Of a DNA stretch of 6,856 nucleotides, positions 1 to 5,503 are shown piece after piece. A model generated the notes under the pieces. The model was given only the letters and a program-made list of their open reading frames with translations. It was not told where the DNA came from and did no database searches. The stretch is from JAFGKM01 sp964403465 (lineage in GTDB: Bacteria; Ratteibacteria; UBA8468; B48-G9; JAFGKM01): NCBI GenBank assembly GCA_964403465.1, contig CAYOFY010000077.1, positions 1 to 6,856 on the forward strand, written 5' to 3'. Positions within the stretch are counted from its first letter, which is position 1; each line of letters starts with the position of its first letter. A program made the translations under genes and the position numbers.

Positions 1-111
1 TACAGTGAAAAAGGAGTTACAGATATAAGAAGTCTCATAAATTTTGGAAAAATAACGGGCTCAGAAGGTGAACCGCTGGTAAATGCTTTGCAGGGCAAAA
101 AGCAACCTTAG
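1..111 (+). CDS. C-terminal end of an unrecognised protein (partial)
   Basis: Reading frame 1 is open from the window edge to a TAG at 109-111, giving the last 36 residues of a protein that begins outside the window. The tail is hydrophilic, ends in Gly-Lys-Lys-Gln-Pro and shows no motif I recognise. It lies 45 bases before the next gene on the same strand with no terminator visible between, so it is probably the preceding member of the same sugar-degradation operon. The frame could be open by chance over so short a length, but its position just before a well-formed ribosome binding site supports a real gene end. No function can be assigned. Confidence 0.5.
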   Translation, partial: YSEKGVTDIRSLINFGKITGSEGEPLVNALQGKKQP

Positions 112-144
112 AATGATTAAGGCAAACCAAGCCGGTTTTACATT

Positions 145-150
145 GGAGGT
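145..150 (+). promoter_or_regulatory. Shine-Dalgarno site fixing a GTG start
   Basis: GGAGGT lies six bases before the GTG at 157. It is a strong ribosome binding site and supports GTG as the start of the isomerase-like gene; no ATG in the frame sits better. Confidence 0.8.
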
Positions 151-156
151 ACTAAC

Positions 157-1455
157 GTGAAAGATTCAAAAACTCTTTACAAACAACTGCTGAAAGAAAT
201 TGACAGGACTCCGGTAATAGACATTCATACACACCTGAAGCCGGCGTCCCCGCAAGCTTCAAGTCTTTATGAAATGGTCGGCTACCACTTTGTCACCGCT
301 GATATGGAATGTGCAGGGATGCCGGAGAAAATTGTGACCAAAAATTCTCTGACCGATTATCAATGCGTGGAACATATGGTGCCGTATTTCAAATATTGCC
401 GGAACACCGGCACTTTTCAATGCCTGCAGGCAATATTAAAAGACCTCTATGGAATAGATGACCCGTTGGGCGAGAATTGGAAGAAATCTTTTGAAGCGGT
501 TGAGAAATCAAGCAGGGATAAAAACTGGGCAAATAAAGTCCTTAAGGAAAAATGCAATATTAAACATATTGTAGTAGATTATGCAGAACGAACAAAAAAT
601 CCGCTCCTTGACACGTCTTTCTCATCATTCACGCTGGAGCGCGGCGCTCTCACCTTCCGAGCTGACACGCTTGACCAGATTCTTGAATTTTCCGGAGAAA
701 ACTATATCGGCTCGGCGGCAGAACTGCGTGAAACTGTAAAACAATTCATTGATGAAAAGATGCCCCCATGCGTTAAATCCATAACCACAGGACTTGATGT
801 TGACTTTTACCATCCGGAGATACACGATAGTGAAATAAATTCATGCCTTATGAAGAGCCGCTCCAACGAGGTTTCAATGGAAGTCTGGTGGGGCAGCAAC
901 CGCAGCGTTAACCTTCAGAACAGGCTTAAATTGCAGGCTTTTATCTTCCACGAAGCGATGAAAATATACCAGGAGAGGGGTATCAAGGTTATATTTGCCA
1001 TCGGCGCGCGGGCGATGCATTTCAATAATAAGTCTTTCACCTGTCATACAACAGACATGGTTCAGCGCCTTGGCGAAATTGCCTTCCGATACAAGGATGT
1101 GCAATTCTTTATTGCCAATTGTTCGCGGGCAATGGCGCATGAACTGACGATTCTCTCCAAGATGCTGCCCAATCTATGCCTTGCCGGTTATTGGTGGCAC
1201 GGCATGTATCCGGAATATATCGGACAAGCGCTGGCGGAAAAACTCGATGTAATTCCATATAATAAAATTGTCGGTTTTTTTTCCGATGCCTATATGGCAG
1301 AGTGGGTTTACGGAAAACTGTCCATGGTGAAGAAAGAAACCGCCCGCATCCTGGAAGACAAAATCCTGCGCGGATATTACACGGAAGAATTGGCGCAGGA
1401 TATAATAAAGAAAATATTCTATGAGAATCCGAAGGAGATGTATCTCAATGGTTAA
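157..1455 (+). CDS. Divergent uronate isomerase-like amidohydrolase-superfamily protein
   Basis: A 432-residue cytoplasmic TIM-barrel protein of the uronate isomerase branch (UxaC, glucuronate/galacturonate to ketouronate) of the amidohydrolase superfamily. Seen: a first-strand metal motif Asp-Ile-His-Thr-His (His24, His26), a Tyr-His pair at 43-44 as in the family's early loop, a Gly-Tyr-Trp-Trp-His segment (Trp346, Trp347, His348) matching the Gly-x-Gly-Trp-Trp region of UxaC, and a late Ser-Asp (Asp377) matching the UxaC metal/catalytic Asp. It is somewhat shorter than E. coli UxaC (about 470). Odd: by eye, the UxaC Leu-His-Ile-Gly His is Ala281 here, and the Arg two residues after the late Asp is Tyr379. 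The fold is fairly sure; the substrate is not, so no uxaC symbol is given. The GTG start has a strong ribosome site. The 3' end overlaps the aldolase gene by 8 bases, which points to coupled expression in a sugar or sugar-acid pathway. Confidence 0.8.
   Translation: MKDSKTLYKQLLKEIDRTPVIDIHTHLKPASPQASSLYEMVGYHFVTADMECAGMPEKIVTKNSLTDYQCVEHMVPYFKYCRNTGTFQCLQAILKDLYGIDDPLGENWKKSFEAVEKSSRDKNWANKVLKEKCNIKHIVVDYAERTKNPLLDTSFSSFTLERGALTFRADTLDQILEFSGENYIGSAAELRETVKQFIDEKMPPCVKSITTGLDVDFYHPEIHDSEINSCLMKSRSNEVSMEVWWGSNRSVNLQNRLKLQAFIFHEAMKIYQERGIKVIFAIGARAMHFNNKSFTCHTTDMVQRLGEIAFRYKDVQFFIANCSRAMAHELTILSKMLPNLCLAGYWWHGMYPEYIGQALAEKLDVIPYNKIVGFFSDAYMAEWVYGKLSMVKKETARILEDKILRGYYTEELAQDIIKKIFYENPKEMYLNG
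1432..1437 (+). promoter_or_regulatory. Shine-Dalgarno site deciding the aldolase start
   Basis: AAGGAG inside the end of the isomerase-like gene lies 10 bases before ATG 1448. The upstream in-frame ATG at 1421 has no such site and would add nine residues rich in Arg that class II aldolases lack, so 1448 is preferred. Confidence 0.7.
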
Positions 1456-2293
1456 CCTTACACAAATGCTATCGCAGGCAAAATCCGGCCGCTATGCGGT
1501 CGGCGCATTCAACATTTACGATGCCGAATCCGTACAAGCAGTCGTGGAAGCGGCTCAGGAGGAACGCAGTCCCGTAATTATGATTACAGGTCCGATGGAG
1601 GTACCTTTGCTTGGACTAAAAGATTTGACGGACGTTTGCAACCTATTGACCGTTCGGGCAACCATCCCGATATGCCTTCATCTTGACCACTTTACAGACC
1701 CTGAATCCGTTATTCGGGCGGTGGAAGCAGGCTTCCCGTCGGTCATGATTGACGGGTCAAACCTCTCCTACGAAGAGAATATCCGTATAACGAAACATGT
1801 TGTGGATTTCGCCCGGCCGCGGGAAATAACCGTTGAAGGAGAGCTGGGCAGGATTGGAAAAGCGGAGTTGAGCATCGAGAACGGCATTGCAGACGAAACG
1901 ACTGACATGGAGAAGGCGAAAGAATTCGTTGCGCGAACCTGTATCGATGCGCTGGCGGTCAATATAGGAAACGCACACGGCATATACAGGGAAACTCCAA
2001 AATTAAATTTTGAAGGTTTGCAGAAGATAGCCAATGCGGTTTCGGTTCCATTGGTTCTTCACGGCGGTTCCAGCACTCCTGCCCCTGATATACAAAAACT
2101 GGTAAGTATCGGTATTCAAAAGGTGAACGTGGCCACCGAACTCCACGTTGCCTTCAGCAAGGTGCTCAACGGCGACCTCGCCATAGGCAATGGATTCACA
2201 TGGGCATCGTCTTCACTTCAGCGGGTCAAAACACAACAAAAAGAGCTTATTAAAAACTGGATGCGGTTACTCGGTTCTTCCGGCCGGGTATGA
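1448..2293 (+). CDS. Class II (zinc) ketose-bisphosphate aldolase, FbaA/GatY/KbaY family
   Basis: A 281-residue cytoplasmic TIM-barrel aldolase of the family that reversibly cleaves ketose 1-phosphates or 1,6-bisphosphates into dihydroxyacetone phosphate (DHAP) and an aldehyde. The key residues are all visible: His-Leu-Asp-His at 78-81 with the catalytic Asp80 and zinc ligand His81, Gly-Glu-Leu-Gly with Glu132, Asn-Ala-His-Gly with zinc ligand His177, Leu-His-Gly-Gly-Ser-Ser with zinc ligand His205 and a phosphate-binding Gly-Gly-Ser-Ser, and Asn-Val-Ala-Thr at 227-230, the second phosphate-binding loop. Length is normal for the GatY/KbaY type. The start at 1448 overlaps the isomerase-like gene by 8 bases, and its stop overlaps a possible kinase start as ATGA. 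The catabolic context suggests a role other than glycolytic fructose-bisphosphate aldolase, perhaps cleavage of a phosphorylated ketose or keto-acid. Family assignment is firm; the substrate cannot be read from sequence. Confidence 0.9.
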   Translation: MVNLTQMLSQAKSGRYAVGAFNIYDAESVQAVVEAAQEERSPVIMITGPMEVPLLGLKDLTDVCNLLTVRATIPICLHLDHFTDPESVIRAVEAGFPSVMIDGSNLSYEENIRITKHVVDFARPREITVEGELGRIGKAELSIENGIADETTDMEKAKEFVARTCIDALAVNIGNAHGIYRETPKLNFEGLQKIANAVSVPLVLHGGSSTPAPDIQKLVSIGIQKVNVATELHVAFSKVLNGDLAIGNGFTWASSSLQRVKTQQKELIKNWMRLLGSSGRV

Positions 2294-2297
2294 AAAA

Positions 2298-2303
2298 AAA
2301 GGA
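2298..2303 (+). promoter_or_regulatory. Shine-Dalgarno site favouring the inner kinase start
   Basis: AAAGGA, at the end of a run of eight A, lies seven bases before ATG 2311. The earlier ATG 2290 overlaps the aldolase stop (ATGA) but has no clear ribosome site. Re-initiation at 2290 by coupling remains possible. Confidence 0.55.
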
Positions 2304-2310
2304 AATATTC

Positions 2311-3207
2311 ATGCCTTCTCGATTTGACATAATCTGTATTGGCAATGCTTCCATGGATTGCCTTGCCATGCTTTCCCATTACCCGAAACTGGATGAAAGA
2401 ATTCAGGTAAAGTCACTAACAGAACAGGGCGGCGGCGAAGCAGCCACGGCTGCGGTAACTATCAGCCGGATGGGCGCCGCGGTTTCCTTTATAGGAAAAA
2501 TTGGCAACGACAGGACAGGTTCTTGCATTCAGGAAGAACTAAAGAAAGAAAGCGTTGATATAAGCCGCATAATTGTTGATAAGGGCAAATCATCCCTGTT
2601 TGCCTTTATCGCAATAGATGAAAAAACAGGTAAGAGAACAATCTTCTGGCAGCGAGGCGCGAGCCTGATTAAACCGAGTGAACTGGACCGGTCTTTCATC
2701 ACATCCTGTTCACTGCTTCATCTTGACCACCGCAACGTTGAAGCTGTCACTGCCGCGGCAGGATGGGCAAAAAAGGCAGGAATCCCGGTAACTCTTGACC
2801 TTGACCTGCTCAATCCCGCACTGGAAAGACTTGTCGCAAGGACAGACGTAGTAATGGGCTCGGAAACTCTGAGCAAACAGATTTCAGGCCGCCCGTCCAA
2901 AGCAGCCGAAAAGATACTTCAACTGGGCCCGAAAATTGCAGTGATTACTTCAGGAGAGAAGGGATGTTTTGTAAAGAGCCGTGAAGAGGAATTTTTCCAG
3001 CCCGCCATGAAGGTCAAGGCTGTTGATACGACCGGCGCCGGAGATGTTTTTCGCGGTGCGTTTGCTTATGGAGTATTCAGAAAATGGCCATTGCGAAAGA
3101 CGGCCAAGTTCGCCACCGTAGCCGCTGGGCTGAAGTGCACAAAAGTCGGCGGTCGCAGCGGTATCCCGAAGATTGATAGAATCCTTCGGCTTATGCATAG
3201 CGTATGA
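2311..3207 (+). CDS. PfkB/ribokinase-family carbohydrate kinase
   Basis: A 298-residue cytoplasmic kinase of the ribokinase (PfkB) family, which transfers phosphate from ATP to a sugar or sugar-acid hydroxyl. Seen in order: an N-terminal strand ending in Ile-Gly-Asn with a following Met-Asp, the substrate-binding Gly-Gly-Gly at 40-42, a PfkB first-signature region (about 39-65, ending Gly-Lys-Ile-Gly-Asn-Asp), a Thr-Ser-Gly-Glu-Lys-Gly nucleotide-site loop (213-218), and the second signature Asp-Thr-Thr-Gly-Ala-Gly-Asp with anion-hole Gly-Ala-Gly and catalytic Asp245. The usual Gly-Gly-Arg-Ser-Gly-Ile-Pro end is present. All key residues are intact, so it should be active. The substrate is unknown; in this gene order it probably phosphorylates the ketose product of the isomerase-like enzyme for the aldolase. 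A 2-keto-3-deoxygluconate kinase is an alternative, but the adjacent class II aldolase argues against that. ATG 2290 would add seven residues, Lys-rich and atypical for the family. Confidence 0.88.
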   Translation: MPSRFDIICIGNASMDCLAMLSHYPKLDERIQVKSLTEQGGGEAATAAVTISRMGAAVSFIGKIGNDRTGSCIQEELKKESVDISRIIVDKGKSSLFAFIAIDEKTGKRTIFWQRGASLIKPSELDRSFITSCSLLHLDHRNVEAVTAAAGWAKKAGIPVTLDLDLLNPALERLVARTDVVMGSETLSKQISGRPSKAAEKILQLGPKIAVITSGEKGCFVKSREEEFFQPAMKVKAVDTTGAGDVFRGAFAYGVFRKWPLRKTAKFATVAAGLKCTKVGGRSGIPKIDRILRLMHSV

Positions 3208-3254
3208 CAGGCTTCCTGCCATGAACATGCTCAAAATACCGTATTCAAAAAGCA

Positions 3255-4265
3255 TCACTGTGCCTGTAAAGTTCTTATAAGCATGTCAATGTTGGCTTCG
3301 GAAACATCTTTCGTTATGGCATGAGAGGGAGATGCTATATATCCGCCGTTTTTTCCTATTTTCTCAAGTCTGTCCAGAACTTCCGCTCTGACATCTTCAG
3401 GAGTGCCGAAAGAGAGCGTTTTCTGCAAACTGATGCCTCCGAAAAAGGTAAGTTTATCACCATATGTTTTTTTCATTTGATGGACATCCATCACCTCCGG
3501 TTGGAAAGGGTTGAATATATCCAGTCCTATTTCTATCAGGTCAGGCAGTATTTCACTTATGTCTCCGCATGAATGTATGGAAACAAATTTGTTATTCTTT
3601 TTTACCTCTGCGTATATTTTTGCCAGCCGGGGTTTTATGTATTTACGCCAGTGAACAGGCCCCATAATCAAACCGTGCTGCTGGCCCCAGTCATCGCCAA
3701 AATGTATTGCGTCTATCTCCCCGTATGCCGTAAATTTTCTGACAACCTTAATCAGCCAGTCCGTTAATCTGTCCAGCAAGGTTTCTGCAAAACCGGGGTC
3801 GTCAACAAAAGATATGAGCAATTTATCCATGCCGACCAGGGACCATGCCCTTTCGAAAAAACTGAACGCTATTTTGCCCGAGATAAAACACTCACGGTTT
3901 TTACTGCAAAGCTCATTTATATGACTGTAATATCTGTCAGATTCAGCATCGGGGAACGGGTATGTTTCCACGTTATGCTTTTCCACGGGATATTGATAAA
4001 CAATGCCTACGTCCTTATCAACTCTTCTGTCCCACACAACACCGAATTCATCTTTATAAAATCCCTCTTTTATGTGTCCTGTTTCCTCCGGAATAACCTT
4101 TCTCTCTATCTTGAAAATATGATTGCCTATTTCGTCTTCGAAATCGGGGTTATTATAATAACGTGCCATCTTTTCGCGAGCGGGAATAGTAAAGGATATA
4201 TTATATGGCACTATATCAGACTGGAGATGGCGCAGCGATTTTTTCACTCTCTCTTTTCTCGTCAT
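3255..4265 (-). CDS. Uroporphyrinogen decarboxylase-like protein, His-x-Cys (MtaA/MtbA-like) type
   Basis: A 336-residue TIM-barrel protein of the UroD superfamily. It opens with the family's Arg-Lys-Glu-Arg-Val-Lys helix and has Gly-Asp-Asp-Trp-Gly (190-194) with a following Pro-x-x-Trp and Lys-Pro-Arg segment, a Ile-His-Ser-Cys-Gly-Asp strand (His231, Cys233), Gly-Gly-Ile-Ser-Leu-Gln (276-281) and a Gly-Gly-Tyr-Ile...Pro-Ser-His segment (His315). The His-x-Cys-Gly pair is the zinc site of methylcobamide:CoM methyltransferases, while the N-terminal arginine-rich substrate site of true HemE is absent, so haem synthesis is unlikely. The third zinc Cys of MtaA/MtbA seems replaced by His315 (by-eye alignment). 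A corrinoid-linked methyl transfer role is plausible, but no corrinoid protein is in the window. ATG at 4265 is preceded by GGGGG, a G-rich but not canonical ribosome site. It converges with the kinase gene (47 bases) and diverges from the next UroD-like gene. Confidence 0.85.
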   Translation of the reverse strand: MTRKERVKKSLRHLQSDIVPYNISFTIPAREKMARYYNNPDFEDEIGNHIFKIERKVIPEETGHIKEGFYKDEFGVVWDRRVDKDVGIVYQYPVEKHNVETYPFPDAESDRYYSHINELCSKNRECFISGKIAFSFFERAWSLVGMDKLLISFVDDPGFAETLLDRLTDWLIKVVRKFTAYGEIDAIHFGDDWGQQHGLIMGPVHWRKYIKPRLAKIYAEVKKNNKFVSIHSCGDISEILPDLIEIGLDIFNPFQPEVMDVHQMKKTYGDKLTFFGGISLQKTLSFGTPEDVRAEVLDRLEKIGKNGGYIASPSHAITKDVSEANIDMLIRTLQAQ

Positions 4266-4283
4266 TTTTCCCCCGTAAAATCT

Positions 4284-4290
4284 GTTTACA
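4284..4290 (+). promoter_or_regulatory. Isolated GTTTACA half-site near the minus-strand gene start
   Basis: GTTTACA here repeats the half-site found three times at 4344-4364 (two exact, one with a single change). It lies 60 bases from the first of them and about 19 bases before the minus-strand UroD-like start. It has no inverted partner, so it may be chance in AT-rich DNA. Confidence 0.25.
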
Positions 4291-4342
4291 ATCAGCTTTT
4301 AATGTGATAAAGTTTTTGTGCTGGCAACAAACATAATAACTG

Positions 4343-4364
4343 CGTTTACATGTAAACGTTTATA
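4343..4364. promoter_or_regulatory. Overlapping palindromic operators (LacI/CcpA-style)
   Basis: CGTTTACATGTAAACG at 4343-4358 is a perfect 16-base palindrome. Overlapping it, TGTAAACGTTTATA at 4351-4364 is a palindrome with a single mismatch and a central CG, the form bound by LacI-family regulators and close to the CcpA cre consensus (one mismatch). Together they make three alternating half-sites sharing the middle one. They cover the -35 box and most of the spacer of the + strand promoter, as expected for repression by blocking polymerase. Binding by a sugar-responsive LacI-type regulator is inferred; no regulator gene is in the window. Confidence 0.65.
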
Positions 4365-4374
4365 ATGGTATAAT
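4345..4374 (+). promoter_or_regulatory. Sigma70-type promoter for the + strand UroD-like gene
   Basis: TTTACA at 4345-4350 (one mismatch to TTGACA), an 18-base spacer, and an exact TATAAT at 4369-4374 preceded by TGG, an extended -10. A second exact TATAAT sits at 4361-4366 but has no good -35. Transcription would start near 4381, giving a leader of about 115 bases before ATG 4496. No equally good promoter was found for the divergent gene: the best -35 (TTGCCA, on the minus strand) lacks a good -10. Confidence 0.7.
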
Positions 4375-4395
4375 GAAAAATAAAATGTGTCAATA

Positions 4396-4417
4396 GCAGT
4401 ATCGTTGCAGTATCGTT
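4396..4417 (+). repeat. Two perfect 11-base tandem repeats in the leader
   Basis: GCAGTATCGTT occurs twice head to tail (4396-4406 and 4407-4417), within the predicted transcript leader, about 15 to 36 bases after the likely start site. It could be a slippage duplication or paired direct sites for a regulator. Confidence 0.8.
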
Positions 4418-4495
4418 AAAGGCACTTAAAATTACGCAAGCGGTCATTGCGGAAAGAATCGATAAAATAATTTACCCGCTTAGAAAAGGAAAAAA

Positions 4496-5494
4496 ATGAC
4501 ATCAAGAGAAAGAGTTAAAAGGGCGGTATTGTTCCAGAAACCGGACAGGGTGCCGTGGGCTTTGCCGGAAAGGTGGGGTACGGATTTTCTTAACGTAATG
4601 TGCACGCCTGACCCGTCATGGCATCCAAGTGTTCAGACAGACACAAGGTGGGAGGATGAATGGGGCTGCATATGGGAGAAGCCTGCGGGGGACGAGACGC
4701 TGGGACAGGTCAGGTTTTCTCCTATGGATAACTATGCAAAACTTGCCAGTTACAGGTTTCCTGACTACGAAAAAAAAGAGAGATACGAAATAATCAAAAA
4801 AGCTGTCGGAGAAAACAAAGAAGAAAAGTTTGTTCTTGGCGTCGTTCCTTTCCAACCGTTTCACCTGGTTTTATTCCTGCGCGGACAGGAGGCCGGCTGG
4901 ACAGACCCGTATCTCTATCCGGAACAGTTAGATAAACTGCTTGACAGAATTTGTGAAATCAATATCACGGCAATTGGACGAATGGCGGATATAGGAGTTG
5001 ACGGAATACTGTCATACGACGATAACGGCTGGCAGGACCGCCTTATGATAAACCCTGAGATATGGAGGCAGGTATGGAAACCACGATATAAGAAGGTTTA
5101 CAGCTATGCGAGGAGCAGGGGAATGCTGACATTTTTACACAGCTGCGGCTACATAATAGAAATTCTCGGGGATTTCATAGATGCAAACCTTAACGTGATA
5201 CAGATGGACCAGCAGGAAAATATGGGAGTTGAACGGCTAAGCTCCCTTTTCGGCGGGAAAATATGTTTCTGGTGCCCTGTGGATATCCAGAACACAATGA
5301 TAAAGGGTACTGTTGAAGACGTGAAGAGGTATGCGAGAAAACTCATAGATTCTTTCGCTTGTTTCAACGGAGGATTCATAAGCAAGTCTTATCCGCAGCC
5401 GGAAGCTGCGGGACACACAGAGGAGAAGATACAGGCGATGTGCGAAACCTTTGTGGAATACGGCTCAAGATTTTACGGAAAGACTGCTTTTTAA
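4496..5494 (+). CDS. Uroporphyrinogen decarboxylase-like protein, His-x-Cys type, second copy
   Basis: A 332-residue UroD-superfamily TIM barrel, likely cytoplasmic. It starts with Thr-Ser-Arg-Glu-Arg-Val-Lys and a Lys-Pro-Asp-Arg-Val-Pro turn typical of the family, has Tyr-Asp-Asp-Asn-Gly-Trp (174-179) followed by Asn-Pro-Glu-Ile-Trp, a Leu-His-Ser-Cys-Gly strand (His215, Cys217) and a Cys-Pro-Val-Asp-Ile-Gln segment (260-265). His-x-Cys-Gly points to the zinc methyltransferase-like branch rather than HemE. Unlike its divergent neighbour it lacks the Pro-Ser-His motif after Gly-Gly-Phe-Ile (292-295), so any third zinc ligand must come from elsewhere (Cys260, Cys289 and His307 are candidates). 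It is clearly diverged from the neighbour, so not a recent duplicate. AAAGGA ends five bases before the ATG. The upstream promoter with operator palindromes suggests induction by a substrate. Its stop lies 9 bases from the stop of the next, convergent gene. Substrate and methyl acceptor are unknown. Confidence 0.85.
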   Translation: MTSRERVKRAVLFQKPDRVPWALPERWGTDFLNVMCTPDPSWHPSVQTDTRWEDEWGCIWEKPAGDETLGQVRFSPMDNYAKLASYRFPDYEKKERYEIIKKAVGENKEEKFVLGVVPFQPFHLVLFLRGQEAGWTDPYLYPEQLDKLLDRICEINITAIGRMADIGVDGILSYDDNGWQDRLMINPEIWRQVWKPRYKKVYSYARSRGMLTFLHSCGYIIEILGDFIDANLNVIQMDQQENMGVERLSSLFGGKICFWCPVDIQNTMIKGTVEDVKRYARKLIDSFACFNGGFISKSYPQPEAAGHTEEKIQAMCETFVEYGSRFYGKTAF

Positions 5495-5503
5495 TGGCTG
5501 AAT

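Noticed and set aside
2311..3207. Calling the kinase KdgK
   Set aside because: PfkB members cannot be assigned a substrate from these motifs, and the adjacent DHAP-type aldolase does not fit the KDPG route.
3208..3254. Possible terminator between the kinase and the convergent gene
   Set aside because: Only a four-pair stem (CAGG/CCTG) is present and no T run follows on either strand.
2950..3258. 102-codon minus-strand frame opposite the kinase end
   Set aside because: It runs antisense across the conserved Gly-Ala-Gly-Asp motif of the kinase and shows no domain.
3921..4307. 128-codon open frame on the + strand opposite the first UroD-like gene
   Set aside because: It is antisense to a gene with clear family motifs, has no recognisable domain and its composition is that expected of a shadow frame.
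3255..5494. Calling the two UroD-like genes hemE
   Set aside because: The N-terminal Arg-rich uroporphyrinogen site of HemE is missing and the His-x-Cys-Gly motif is that of the methyltransferase-like branch.
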